From the NCBI GenBank assembly GCA_035637115.1, contig DASPXV010000206.1, positions 1 through 41,949 on the forward strand: a stretch of DNA of 41,949 nucleotides. The letters are read 5' to 3'. The notes below the pieces were generated by a model. It did no database searches, was not told the origin of the DNA, and was given only the letters and a program-made list of their open reading frames with translations. Numbering within the stretch: position 1 is the first letter of the stretch; every line of letters starts with the position of its first letter. Below, one piece after another: positions 16,540 to 24,644 of this stretch. The position numbers and the translations under genes are program-made. This stretch comes from JAICSD01 sp035637115. Its GTDB lineage: Bacteria > Acidobacteriota > Vicinamibacteria > Vicinamibacterales > 2-12-FULL-66-21.

Positions 16540-16545
16540 ATAATC
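16540..16545 (+). promoter_or_regulatory. -10-like TATAAT 8 nt before a start codon
   Basis: A perfect TATAAT hexamer lies at 16540-16545 and the ATG of the DUF4203 gene at 16554, leaving 8 nt. There is no Shine-Dalgarno sequence in that gap, so a leaderless transcript is likely. No strong -35 box is visible. Confidence 0.45.
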
Positions 16546-16553
16546 GCAGGTTC

Positions 16554-17156
16554 ATGCTTCCCGCGTCGTTCCAGACCCCGGCGGCCGTCATCCTGCTGGT
16601 CGGGGGCGTGATTTCCTGCTTCGCCGGCTATCGCGTCTTCCGGGTCGTCCTCGGGATTTATGGCTTCATCATCGGCGCGCTGTTCGCGAGCGGCATCGCC
16701 GGGCCGGAAAACACCTTCTGGATGGTCGTCGCGGCGATCGCCGGCGGCGTCGTCGGCGCCCTGATTCTCATCGCAGCCTATTTCGTCGGCGTCGCGCTGC
16801 TCGGCGCGGGGATCGGCGCGCTCGCTGTCAGCCTGATATGGGCGGCACTCGGCCGCGAGCCGGGCGCGTTGATCGTGATTCTCTTCGCCATTGCCGGCGC
16901 GCTCGCCGCGCTCGCACTTCAACGCTACGTCATCGTCGGCGCCACTGCGTTCGGCGGTGCGTGGACAATCATCGTGGGCGTGCTCGCGCTGACGGGCAAT
17001 CGCGTCAGCGTGAATGCCGCGGCGCGCAACAGCGTCTGGCTCGCATACCCGATGAGCCCCGCGCCCGGCAATTACTGGATCCTGCTCGTGTGGCTTGCAT
17101 TGGGAGTCACAGGAGTCATCGTGCAACTGGCTGTAACAGCTAAAGGAAGAAAATAG
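16554..17156 (+). CDS. DUF4203 (TMEM198-like) membrane protein
   Basis: The 200-residue protein has about 7 hydrophobic segments rich in Gly and Ala. The start, ILLVGGVISCFAGYRVFRVV followed by YGFIIGALFASGI, is the typical DUF4203 opening; similar Gly-rich helices recur in GALILIAAYFVGVALLGAGI. The function of the family is not established. It is followed without a gap by the OsmC gene (TAG then ATG), with a ribosome binding site AAAGGAAG inside its last codons, so the two are co-transcribed. Confidence 0.75.
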   Translation: MLPASFQTPAAVILLVGGVISCFAGYRVFRVVLGIYGFIIGALFASGIAGPENTFWMVVAAIAGGVVGALILIAAYFVGVALLGAGIGALAVSLIWAALGREPGALIVILFAIAGALAALALQRYVIVGATAFGGAWTIIVGVLALTGNRVSVNAAARNSVWLAYPMSPAPGNYWILLVWLALGVTGVIVQLAVTAKGRK

Positions 17157-17597
17157 ATGGCCACATTCTCCCGCAACGTCACCGTCAATTGGGAAGGCCC
17201 GATCATGGAGGGCAAGGGCACCGCGAAGGCCGGCAGTGGAGCGTTCAACCTGCCCGTCAGCTTTCCGCGCCGCATCGGCGATGCCCAGGGCATCACGAGC
17301 CCCGAAGAGCTCATCGCGGCAGCGCATGCCTCCTGCTACGTGATGGCGCTGAACGCCACCGTTGGACGGAAGGGCGGGCAGATCTCGAAGACAGACGTCA
17401 CCGCCACGGTCACCGCCGACAAGGGTGACGCCGGTATCACGATCACCAACTCGAAGCTGACGGTCGTCGCGCACGGACTGACCGGCATTCCGAAGGAGCA
17501 GTTCGCGGAGGTCGCACGCGAGGCCGAAGGCAAGTGCCCGGTCTCGAACGCGCTCCGCGGATCACTGCAGATCGACGTCGACGCCAAAGCTCTCTAA
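17157..17597 (+). CDS. OsmC-family peroxiredoxin
   Basis: The 146-residue protein shows the OsmC fold signatures: SPEELIAAAHASCYVMALNA with Cys60 and EAEGKCPVSNALRG with Cys127, the two redox cysteines that reduce organic hydroperoxides. Glu in SPEEL would assist catalysis. The length and the N-terminal opening (TVNWEGPIMEGKGTAKAGSG) fit the OsmC subgroup rather than Ohr. It is probably cytoplasmic and protects lipids or membranes from peroxides. It is coupled to the upstream DUF4203 gene, and its stop overlaps by 4 nt the stop of the convergent propeller gene. Confidence 0.92.
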   Translation: MATFSRNVTVNWEGPIMEGKGTAKAGSGAFNLPVSFPRRIGDAQGITSPEELIAAAHASCYVMALNATVGRKGGQISKTDVTATVTADKGDAGITITNSKLTVVAHGLTGIPKEQFAEVAREAEGKCPVSNALRGSLQIDVDAKAL

Positions 17598-18892
17598 CGG
17601 CCGATCGAATAGAGATACTTGAAGCCTCGCAAGTAGAGCTCGCTGTCGACGAGGGCCGGGGATGCGTTGAACCCATCATCCAGCACGTTCTTCGCGAGCA
17701 CTTCATAGGTGGGGCCATGCTTGATGACGAGCGTGGTCCCTTCCTGGCCCGCGAGGTACACCCGGCCTTTGGCGCCGACGGGCGATGCGAACACGTTCGG
17801 CACGCCCTCGAGCCGCTGCAGCTGATAGTGCGGCTTTCCGGTCTTTGCGTCGTAGGCGGAGAGGATCCCCGAGTTCGATTTCAGGAAATACACGATCCCG
17901 TCGTAGAGCAGTGGTGACGGCACGTACGGCGTGTCGTGATCGATCGACCAGACCTGCGCGCCGCTGGCCGTGATGTCTCCCTTCGCGTCGGCGACGCGGA
18001 CCGCGCGCAGCGCGCTGCCGCGGAAGCCGCTCGTCAGAATCGCGATGCCGTCCTCGTACACCGCGGACGGGATCGGATTCATGGTCAGGCCCGGTCCCTC
18101 CCAGACAACCTTTCCCGTCTCCAGATCGTAGCCATAGACCTTGTTCATCGCGGTCGCGATGACCTGCGGTTTGCCGCCGACGTCAACGACGAGCGGCGTG
18201 CCCCAGCTGTCGATCTCCTGCCGGTTCGTGCGCCACAGTTCGGCGCCGGTCAGCTTGTCCAGCGCGGTGATGAAGGACTGTCCCTGATGATCCCATTGGA
18301 CAACGATGCGGTCCCCGTAGAGGACGGGAGTTTGCCCTTCGCCGAACTCCTGGCGCATCTTCTTGTCGCCGAGATCTTTTTCCCACAGCAGCTTTCCGTT
18401 CATGTCATACGCGTAGAGGCCGAACGAATCGAAATACGCGTAGACGTGCTCGCCGTCGGTCATCGCGGAGGAGGACGACCAGGTACCCCACTGCGGGTGC
18501 GAGCCCTCGTGCGGCGTGTGCTCGCGCGCGGTGCGCTCCCACGCGACCTTTCCTGTCTTGCGGTCGAGCGCCATCACCACGAACTTGTGCGGAATGCGCG
18601 GCTGATTCCCCTTTGGCTCGTGCAACGCTGCGCCATTCTCGACGGCGGGCACGGCCGACAGCACGAACACCTTGTCCCCCCAGATCACTGGCGTGCCGGA
18701 CCCGCGGCCGGGAATCTCCACTTTCCAGTGGATATTTTTCGTCTCGCTCCACTCAACAGGAGGATCCGCCGTCTTCGACACGCCTGTCGCGTACGGTCCA
18801 CGCCACTGGGGCCAGTACTTTTCCGCTGTGGTATCGGCAGCAGCCAGCGTCAGCGAAGAAAACGCCAACGCCGCAAGAATCCCGTTTCGCAT
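17594..18892 (-). CDS. Secreted PQQ-like beta-propeller protein
   Basis: The product has about 432 residues counted from the ATG at 18892, chosen because a GGAGG lies just upstream. A signal peptide (about 1-20) is followed by WPQWRGPYATG, the motif that opens this family, then WSETKNIHWKVEIPGRGSGT and about seven PQQ-type blades. Blade signatures are the D-x-x-T/N-G-K-x-x-W pattern (DRKTGKVAWERTA, DMNGKLLWEKDL, DAKTGKPHYQ). Such proteins resemble BamB and quinoprotein propellers but usually lack evidence for PQQ binding; they are exported. The function is unknown. It is one of six propeller genes or remnants here. Its 5' flank carries a dispersed mosaic repeat (18913-18934). Confidence 0.85.
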   Translation of the reverse strand: MRNGILAALAFSSLTLAAADTTAEKYWPQWRGPYATGVSKTADPPVEWSETKNIHWKVEIPGRGSGTPVIWGDKVFVLSAVPAVENGAALHEPKGNQPRIPHKFVVMALDRKTGKVAWERTAREHTPHEGSHPQWGTWSSSSAMTDGEHVYAYFDSFGLYAYDMNGKLLWEKDLGDKKMRQEFGEGQTPVLYGDRIVVQWDHQGQSFITALDKLTGAELWRTNRQEIDSWGTPLVVDVGGKPQVIATAMNKVYGYDLETGKVVWEGPGLTMNPIPSAVYEDGIAILTSGFRGSALRAVRVADAKGDITASGAQVWSIDHDTPYVPSPLLYDGIVYFLKSNSGILSAYDAKTGKPHYQLQRLEGVPNVFASPVGAKGRVYLAGQEGTTLVIKHGPTYEVLAKNVLDDGFNASPALVDSELYLRGFKYLYSIGR

Positions 18893-18912
18893 TCCAGCCT
18901 CCAACCTCCCGC

Positions 18913-18934
18913 CTCCGCCAAGGCTCCGGCGGGC
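18913..18934. repeat. Dispersed palindromic element (CGCCAAGGCT-CGGCGG type)
   Basis: CCTCCGCCAAGGCTCCGGCG and the following GG form an imperfect palindrome that matches, in inverse orientation, 9433-9458 in the SRP-dnaX gap (core GCCAAGGCTACGGCGG). It lies between the divergent propeller and alcohol dehydrogenase genes. Confidence 0.5.
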
Positions 18935-18962
18935 AAGCCAAACTCCGACCTGCCGCCTCGGC

Positions 18963-18968
18963 TACTAT
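18963..18968 (+). promoter_or_regulatory. -10-like TACTAT 6 nt before a GTG start
   Basis: TACTAT at 18963-18968 precedes the GTG at 18975 by 6 nt with no ribosome binding site, again a leaderless-type configuration. The -35 region is not convincing. Confidence 0.35.
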
Positions 18969-18974
18969 CGTCTC

Positions 18975-20102
18975 GTGACCCGAGTCGTTGACGGTGACGG
19001 CGCTCTTGAACAGGTAGGGACGCTCGCGAGGGAGCTCTCGTTTACTCGCGCGCTGATTGTGGCGGACAAAGGCATCGTCGCGGCCGGGTTCGCCGAACGA
19101 ACCGCGAAGCTCCTCGCGGCCGACGGCATCGTGCCATTGATTTTTCACGAGTTCGGCGCCAATCCAGACACGCGTATGGTCGAGGCCGGACGGGTATTTG
19201 CCGCGCAAGAGCGCGTCGACGGTATCGTCGCGCTCGGCGGCGGCAGTTCCCTCGACTGCGCGAAAGGGATCAACTTCGTCCTGACGAATGGCGGGTCCAT
19301 GCGCGATTACCGCGGCCACGGCAAGGCGACGAAGCCGATGCTGCCGTCGATCGGCATTCCGACCACGGCGGGCACCGGCAGCGAAGCGCAGTCCTACGCC
19401 ATCATTTCGGATGCGGAGACGCACGCGAAGATGGCGTGCGGGGACGAGAAGGCCGCGTTTCGCGTGGCGATCCTCGATCCCTCGTTGACCCTATCGCAGC
19501 CGCCTGCCGTGACGGCGATTGCGGGCTACGACGCCATCTCGCACGCGGTCGAAGCGTACGTCACGAAGAACGGAACTCCCGAATCACAGCAGCTCGCCGC
19601 GGCAGCCTGGCAGTTGCTCGAACGGAACTACGAACGCGTGCTGAAGAATCCCGCCGACATCGAGGCGCGCGGCGCGATGCTCAAAGGATCCAACCTGGCG
19701 GGCACGGCGATCGAGCTGTCGATGCTCGGCGCGACACACGCGTGCGCGAACCCGCTCACGGCGAAATATGGCACCACGCACGGCATCGCGATCGCCGTCA
19801 TGCTGCCTCACATCGTGCGCTGGAACGGGGAAGTTGCCGGCGATCGCTACGCGCTCCTGCTGCGCGCGAGCGGCCGCGTATTCATGGACGATCCCGCCGA
19901 GAGCCTTGCCGGCCGCCTCGAATACTTCCGCCACCTGGGAGGGCTGCCGACGACACTGCGGGAACTGGGCGTCAACGCTTCAGATATTCCCGCGCTCGCC
20001 GCAGACGCAGCGACGCAGTGGACCGGGACGCATAATCCGCGTCCGTTCGGCGAAGCCGACGCACGCCGGTTGTACGAGGCCGCTTTCGGATCTTCCGCCT
20101 AA
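18975..20102 (+). CDS. Iron-containing (group III) alcohol dehydrogenase
   Basis: The 375-residue enzyme has a Rossmann-like N-terminal half with VDGIVALGGGSSLDCAKGIN (GGGS nucleotide loop) and IPTTAGTGSEAQSYAII, and an all-helical metal half. Metal ligands fit the family: Asp and His in GYDAISHAVEAYV, His in LGATHACANPL and, 14 residues later, His in KYGTTHGIAIAVMLPH. These enzymes interconvert alcohols and aldehydes with NAD(P) and Fe2+ or Zn2+; the substrate is not evident. The GTG start at 18975 is the only suitable start close to the conserved region, and a -10-like element lies 6 nt upstream. The final codons (SSA) and the TAA stop lie inside a REP palindrome (20092-20111), so the repeat supplied the gene's end. 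Confidence 0.9.
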   Translation: MTRVVDGDGALEQVGTLARELSFTRALIVADKGIVAAGFAERTAKLLAADGIVPLIFHEFGANPDTRMVEAGRVFAAQERVDGIVALGGGSSLDCAKGINFVLTNGGSMRDYRGHGKATKPMLPSIGIPTTAGTGSEAQSYAIISDAETHAKMACGDEKAAFRVAILDPSLTLSQPPAVTAIAGYDAISHAVEAYVTKNGTPESQQLAAAAWQLLERNYERVLKNPADIEARGAMLKGSNLAGTAIELSMLGATHACANPLTAKYGTTHGIAIAVMLPHIVRWNGEVAGDRYALLLRASGRVFMDDPAESLAGRLEYFRHLGGLPTTLRELGVNASDIPALAADAATQWTGTHNPRPFGEADARRLYEAAFGSSA

Positions 20103-20170
20103 AGGCGGAAGCCACTCTGTCGGGTGTGCCAGAGGTCACCATCAGAGTGGCTTCCACCTTCAGGTGGAAG
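20092..20170. repeat. REPIN-like inverted pair of REP palindromes (pair A)
   Basis: Two palindromes, CTTCCGCC-TAAA-GGCGGAAG (20092-20111) and CTTCCACC-TTCA-GGTGGAAG (20151-20170), face each other with GTGG-type tetranucleotides on the inner side. The inner flanks extend the symmetry (GAAGCCACTCTG at 20108-20119 against CAGAGTGGCTTC at 20143-20154). The second palindrome differs from the family by a compensated C-G to A-T type pair, so the stem is kept. The element lies between convergent genes and could terminate both transcripts. Confidence 0.8.
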
Positions 20171-20177
20171 ATCTGAC

Positions 20178-21521
20178 CTACTCCGGCAGCTGCTCCTGAC
20201 TGGGTTCCGGCAGCCACCAGCTGGCCATGAAACCGATCACATAAACCGACGTGCCGACGAGGGCGGCGGCGTGCGCGAGTTTGATCGGCGGCGTGGCGCC
20301 CGGCATCGATAGGACGAGCGTGGTCGTGACGAGAGCGGCGGAGGTGCCGATCATCCGCCCGCCGATGTTTGCCGCGAAGCTCTCCCCCGTGCCGCGCAGG
20401 TGCGTGGGATACACACGCGGCAGGTAATTACCCCAGAAGCTGAACTGCGCGACCGTCAGCAGTCCAACGAAGAAGATCCCCCATCGAAGCATTGCAAGAT
20501 TGCTCGTCGCCGGGAACAGGAACACGAGCGGCAGCAGGATGAGACCCGGAATCTGGAACACGTGCAGAAGCTTTCGGCGGCTCACGATACGGACGGCGAG
20601 GAACGCCAGCAGAATCCGGCCTACGAGTCCGCCGATTTCCTGGACCAGCTGCACCGAGGCCGCGGTCTGCTCCTGCGCGGGCCGTGGAAGGATACGTACT
20701 TCCGGTAAGCCCGGGACGATGCGGGGCACCTGCTGGATGGCGCCGAACGCCGCGGCGAATGCGCACGCCATCATGATGGTCGCAATGATCGTCGTGCGGC
20801 TGAACTGAGGACGGAACAGCTCCGCGAAGCTTGGTCGCTTCAGCGTGCCCGCCGCTTTCTTTCCGCGCCATGCGGGTGATTCCGGCAGGAACGGCCGGAT
20901 CACGATCAATGGGATCGCCGGGACGATGCCGGACATGAGCGTGTAGCGCCACGCATCGTGCGCGCCCCGGACGAGCGGCAAGTGGTCCGAGTACGTGACG
21001 ATCAGATAGTAGGCGCCGCTGACCATCAGCCCACCGAGCGATCCAAACGCCTGCGTATAGCCGATCACCGCTTCGCGCTGCTTCGGGTTCGCGAACAGCT
21101 CTGCGAGCCACGCGACTGCGGCGACGAACTCGACGCAGACGCCGACGAACATGCAGCAGCGCCAGAAGAGCAGCTGATAGACGGTGGTCGAGTACCCGGC
21201 TGCGAGACCGGAGATTGCGTAAAGAAGAATGCTCCAGACAAGGACCCGCCGGCGTCCGAAGATGTCGGTCAGGTAGCCGCCAAGCAGACCGAAGACGCCG
21301 CCTGCGACCGCGGGCCAGTAGAACAGGTAGCCGACCCATAGGTTGATCGACGGATCGGCCGGCGACACATGCAGCAGCGCCATCAGCGCGGGCCGCACGA
21401 TCAGCGGCAGCATCAGGAGCACGTAGGAGTCGAAGGCAAAGCCAATCGCGGCTGTGAGGCAGATCGCCCACTGCATCGGCGTCAGCGGCGCGGCCTGGGT
21501 GGCGGGTCGTGTCGTAGTCAT
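20178..21521 (-). CDS. Major facilitator superfamily transporter
   Basis: The 447-residue protein has 12 predicted helices in two six-helix halves. The loop 2-3 signature is GGYLTDIFGRRRVLVWSIL (the GxLxDxxGRRR form of the MFS motif). The sugar/aromatic-acid porter-like PESPAWRGKK follows helix 6, and NYLPRVYPTHLRGTGESFAA lies in the second half. The start at 21521 follows SSS-symporter codons with an ATGA overlap, so it is the last gene of a DUF3311-SSS-MFS operon. The substrate is unknown; the aromatic-acid or sugar-porter look is only a resemblance. The stop lies 7 nt from the end of REP pair A. Confidence 0.85.
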   Translation of the reverse strand: MTTTRPATQAAPLTPMQWAICLTAAIGFAFDSYVLLMLPLIVRPALMALLHVSPADPSINLWVGYLFYWPAVAGGVFGLLGGYLTDIFGRRRVLVWSILLYAISGLAAGYSTTVYQLLFWRCCMFVGVCVEFVAAVAWLAELFANPKQREAVIGYTQAFGSLGGLMVSGAYYLIVTYSDHLPLVRGAHDAWRYTLMSGIVPAIPLIVIRPFLPESPAWRGKKAAGTLKRPSFAELFRPQFSRTTIIATIMMACAFAAAFGAIQQVPRIVPGLPEVRILPRPAQEQTAASVQLVQEIGGLVGRILLAFLAVRIVSRRKLLHVFQIPGLILLPLVFLFPATSNLAMLRWGIFFVGLLTVAQFSFWGNYLPRVYPTHLRGTGESFAANIGGRMIGTSAALVTTTLVLSMPGATPPIKLAHAAALVGTSVYVIGFMASWWLPEPSQEQLPE

Positions 21522-23140
21522 ACGTTGTACCGAAGCCGTGTTGATGGTGACGGGCGCGAGCCCTGCGTCACAGACGATACGACGAACATGAGCAGAGCGG
21601 AAACGAGCGTCATCGGTACCACCGGCAGCAGCCCCAGCACCGTCGTCCCCGCCGCGATCCGCGTGATCACATCTACGCCACCAACGGCCCAGACCGTTAC
21701 AGCTGCGCCGGGTGCGGGAGCGGGCACCGCCCACTGCAGTACGGCGATGCCGAGCACCGACGCGGCCGTCCAGAGGCTCACCGCAAGCGCGCCCCATTTC
21801 GTGCTGCGCTTCCAGAACAGGGCCGCTATGAGCAGCGGCGAAAGCGCCGAATAGCCAGCGAACGCGTACTGGCTAGCGATGTCGAAGATTGACTGCGGCG
21901 CCGTCAGCGCGATGGCGTAGGCGACGATGGTCAAGAGAATCACAAAAACGCGACCCGTCTGGACCTGTACGGATGGTCCGAAGCGCGCCTGTCCGCCGTA
22001 AAACGCGAACACGTCCTCGGTGAACATGGTCGAGAGCGCGAGGATCTGCGAGTCGCTGGCCATCACGGCCGCCATGACTGCCGCGCCAAGCAGCGACGCC
22101 AGCCACAGCGGCGCATAACCCTCGACGAGTTTCAGGATCACGTCGTCGCCGGACGCCGTCGCGCGAAGCTGGGACCGGCGTTCGGGCGTGAGGCTCGGAC
22201 CCTGCGTCGCCAGCGTCGCGCGCGCCTCCACCTTGGCGCGGATCGGCGGCAGATCGACGGCCTTGTTTGCCACGACGCCGAGGAATACCGACGGCAGCCA
22301 GATCGCGAACATGCAGATCGGATACAGGACGACGGTGCGGCGGAAGTGCGACAGGCGCTTCGCCGTCAGGCAGAAGATGCCGATGTGAGGAAATGCAAGT
22401 GACGAGAGCGGGATGAATGTGTAGCTGAAGAAGTAGAGCGGGGACACGCGCTCACGCGTGAGGAGCGGCGCAGTCGCAGGCGACGCGAGCAACCCCTCAA
22501 TCGCGTTCCCGAACCCGCCCATCCCTCGTGCGATGACGGCGACGGCTATGGCGCCGAACGAGAGAAACAGGATCGTCTGGAACGTATTGACCCACGCCGT
22601 CCCGCGCATGCCGCCGAAGAAGACGTAACCCATCACTACCATCGACACGATCGCGCCGCCCAGCCAGTACGGCACCAGTCCACCGCTCACCGCGCGCAGC
22701 GTCGTCCCGCCCCCCATCACGGCGATCACGATGTATGGGATGAGCAGCACGGCCTGGACGAGGAAGATGACGGTGCCGATGTGTCCGCACTCCCATCGGT
22801 CGCGGAACATCTGCACCGGCGTCATGAAGCCATGGCGCTTGCCGAGCGCCCAGAGGCGCGTGCCGATTACGAAGATGCCGACGGGTATGACGAGCGCGGA
22901 CGATGAGGCCATCAGGCCGTATGTCACGATGCCGTTTGCGAACGCGTGACCGGACGCGCCGAGGATCGAGAACGCGGTCATGTTGGTGCCGAACAGCGAC
23001 AGCAGGAACACGACCGGGCCAATCGCGCGGCCGGCGAGAAAATAGCCCTCCGCATTTTCATGTCCAGCGGAGCGTCCGCCGAAAATGCCGATGCCAAGTA
23101 CCACGGCGAGGTAGGCAAAGACGACCGCGGCGGCAATCAT
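21518..23140 (-). CDS. Sodium:solute symporter (SSS family)
   Basis: The 540-residue protein has about 13 hydrophobic helices. It begins AYLAVVLGIGIFGGRSAG and carries GYFLAGRAIGPVVFLLSLFG and TNMTAFSILGASGHAFANGI (helix 1 sodium-site region), YVFFGGMRGTAWVNTFQTIL (the conserved SSS helix 5-6 stretch) and AVMASDSQILALSTMFTEDV (the helix 8 Ser/Asp sodium site). It is coupled at both ends: its ATG overlaps the DUF3311 stop and its own stop overlaps the MFS start, each as ATGA. DUF3311 plus an SSS protein is a recurring pair. The substrate (carboxylate, sugar or amino acid) cannot be read from the sequence. Confidence 0.88.
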   Translation of the reverse strand: MIAAAVVFAYLAVVLGIGIFGGRSAGHENAEGYFLAGRAIGPVVFLLSLFGTNMTAFSILGASGHAFANGIVTYGLMASSSALVIPVGIFVIGTRLWALGKRHGFMTPVQMFRDRWECGHIGTVIFLVQAVLLIPYIVIAVMGGGTTLRAVSGGLVPYWLGGAIVSMVVMGYVFFGGMRGTAWVNTFQTILFLSFGAIAVAVIARGMGGFGNAIEGLLASPATAPLLTRERVSPLYFFSYTFIPLSSLAFPHIGIFCLTAKRLSHFRRTVVLYPICMFAIWLPSVFLGVVANKAVDLPPIRAKVEARATLATQGPSLTPERRSQLRATASGDDVILKLVEGYAPLWLASLLGAAVMAAVMASDSQILALSTMFTEDVFAFYGGQARFGPSVQVQTGRVFVILLTIVAYAIALTAPQSIFDIASQYAFAGYSALSPLLIAALFWKRSTKWGALAVSLWTAASVLGIAVLQWAVPAPAPGAAVTVWAVGGVDVITRIAAGTTVLGLLPVVPMTLVSALLMFVVSSVTQGSRPSPSTRLRYNV

Positions 23141-23388
23141 TTTTTCGCGCGGGGCGTCGCCCCGCCGCACTCCCCGACACGCTCGCTCGCGTCTTCGAGG
23201 TGCGCGGGCCAGTGGCGGCGCACGAGGTACAGCATCAGCAGCGAGATGCCAACGGTGTACGCCGCGTGATACGCGAGACCGATCGGCAGGAAGCCGAAGA
23301 CGAGCGGACGAGCGGTGCGCCAGAACCAGAAATCCTGGTGCAGCACGTACACGAAGGCCGTGATGAGCGCCACGAGTGCGATGCGCAA
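23137..23388 (-). CDS. DUF3311 small membrane protein, symporter partner
   Basis: This short membrane protein contains the DUF3311 motifs FVYVLHQDFWFW and LVFGFLPIGLAYHAAYTVGI, with two helices. DUF3311 proteins are found directly before SSS symporters, as here, where stop and start overlap (ATGA). The TTG at 23388 is my choice of start because it precedes the conserved part and leaves the divergent gene's promoter free; an ATG at 23445 would add 19 residues but reach into the divergent gene. The last 15 or so codons (ERVGECGGATPRAKK) come from the dispersed CTCCCCGAC repeat, so the natural C-terminus has been replaced. Confidence 0.75.
   Translation of the reverse strand: MRIALVALITAFVYVLHQDFWFWRTARPLVFGFLPIGLAYHAAYTVGISLLMLYLVRRHWPAHLEDASERVGECGGATPRAKK
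23141..23200 (+). repeat. Dispersed repeat (copy 3) inside the DUF3311 coding end
   Basis: A hairpin GCGGGGC-GTC-GCCCCGC (23150-23166) is followed by ACTCCCCGACACGCTCGCTC and GCG, the best match to the same core at 40794-40905. Here the repeat is translated as the C-terminus of the DUF3311 protein. Confidence 0.55.
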
Positions 23389-23394
23389 GGACGA

Positions 23395-23400
23395 TATACT
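23395..23400 (+). promoter_or_regulatory. -10-like TATACT 8 nt before a start codon
   Basis: TATACT (23395-23400) lies 8 nt before the ATG at 23409, with no ribosome binding site between them, a fourth leaderless-type start. It is probably the promoter for the long plus-strand gene run that begins here. Confidence 0.4.
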
Positions 23401-23408
23401 ACGATGCC

Positions 23409-24494
23409 ATGCAGCCTTCGCCAATAAGCCGGCCGCAGGACGCACTCGATCGCTGGGTTCGCGAAGTGGTCGACTGGCATTTCGATCCCGCCACGGGCTC
23501 TCCCTTCTGGCTCGAGTTTGCGAACAAGGCAGGATGGGATCCGCGCCGCGAAGTACGCACGTTCGACGACCTGCAGCGGTTCGGCGAATTCCAGGATGAG
23601 TGGTTACGGGGCGGTCCTGTGCAGCGCTGGATCCCGAAGGGGCTTGCCGGCAAACCGATCTACGTCTTCGAGACCGGTGGCACGACCGGTATCCCGAAGA
23701 CGCGCATCGCGTCCGAAGACTTCCGCATCGACTACGAACTCTTCAGCCAGACGCTGCGGGACGAGCACTTTCCAAAAGGGTCGAACTGGCTGATGCTCGG
23801 GCCTTCCGGTCCGCGGCGGCTGCGGCTCGCCGTCGAACATCTCGCGCAGTTCCGCGGCGGCATCAGCTTCTGCGTCGATCTCGATCCGCGCTGGGTGATC
23901 AAGTTGATCAAGAAGGGCTGGATGGAGCACCTGCAGGCCTACAAGGATCATGTCATCGACCAGGCCGTGACGATCCTCCAGGCGAACCACGACATCCGCT
24001 GCATGTTCACGACGCCGAAGCTCCTCGAATCGCTGGCGTGGCGCCTCGAGTCGATGGGCACTTCGATCCGCAAGATCGGGATCACCGGCATTTTTTCCGG
24101 CGGCACTGAGTTCACGCCACAGTGGAACCGGTTCGCGCACGAAGAGCTCCTCGACGGCGCGTACATGACACCGACCTACGGCAACACGCTGATGGGACTC
24201 GCGGCAAGCGCCCCCAGCGGACCCGAGAACGGCTACAAGATCACGTATTACGCTCCGCAACCGCGCGCCGTCGTGCAGGTCGTCGACTTCGACGATCAGA
24301 ACAAGATCGTCGACTACGGCCAGACGGGCCGCGTGAAGCTCACGACGCTGACGCGCGAGTTCTTCATGCCCGGTTTTCTCGAGCGCGATGAGGGAGAGCG
24401 CGAGCCGCCGCACGACAAGTATCCATGGGACGGCGTCAGCGGCGTCAGGCCATATCGGGGCTTTGCTGCGACGACGACGGTTGGCGTGTATTGA
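23409..24494 (+). CDS. ANL-superfamily adenylating enzyme (LuxE / PaaK-like, short form)
   Basis: The 361-residue protein has the adenylate-forming P-loop IYVFETGGTTGIPKTRI (about 90-107), a later acidic/aromatic motif MTPTYGNTLMG, and YGQTGRVKLTTLTREFFMPG as the hinge-side motif. It lacks the mobile C-terminal domain of standard acyl-CoA ligases, so its size resembles LuxE acyl-protein synthetases and short PaaK-like proteins. It would activate a carboxylate as acyl-AMP. The following aldehyde dehydrogenase-fold gene suggests the acyl group is reduced to an aldehyde, by analogy to LuxE-LuxC, although no luciferase genes are present. It opens the long plus-strand gene run, with a 33-nt inverted repeat separating it from the next gene. 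Confidence 0.7.
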   Translation: MQPSPISRPQDALDRWVREVVDWHFDPATGSPFWLEFANKAGWDPRREVRTFDDLQRFGEFQDEWLRGGPVQRWIPKGLAGKPIYVFETGGTTGIPKTRIASEDFRIDYELFSQTLRDEHFPKGSNWLMLGPSGPRRLRLAVEHLAQFRGGISFCVDLDPRWVIKLIKKGWMEHLQAYKDHVIDQAVTILQANHDIRCMFTTPKLLESLAWRLESMGTSIRKIGITGIFSGGTEFTPQWNRFAHEELLDGAYMTPTYGNTLMGLAASAPSGPENGYKITYYAPQPRAVVQVVDFDDQNKIVDYGQTGRVKLTTLTREFFMPGFLERDEGEREPPHDKYPWDGVSGVRPYRGFAATTTVGVY

Positions 24495-24498
24495 ACTC

Positions 24499-24624
24499 GA
24501 AGGAGTCGAAGGGGTCGAAGAAAGTCGAAGGTAACCGGCTGGTGGCCTTCGCCCTTCGGAGGCTTCGAAAATCGAAGGCGATTTGCTATTTCCTTCGACT
24601 TTCTTCGACCCCTTCGACTTCTTC
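24499..24624. repeat. Long near-perfect inverted repeat built from GTCGAAG units
   Basis: Two 33-nt arms (24499-24531 and 24592-24624) are reverse complements with one mismatch. Each arm holds three GTCGAAG or GTCGAAGG-type units separated by 2-3 nt. The 60-nt loop contains further pairing segments (GCCTTCG with CGAAGGC; CTTCGAAAATCGAAG). It fills the gap between two co-directional genes, beginning 5 nt after the stop of the first. It could act as terminator, attenuator or RNA-processing site, or be a mobile non-coding element. Confidence 0.85.
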
Positions 24625-24644
24625 CAGTGCGAAAGACAAGTACG

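Noticed and set aside
15355..16611. 418-codon plus-strand open frame opposite the flippase-like gene
   Set aside because: Low-complexity Arg/Glu/Asp-rich shadow of a membrane protein gene.
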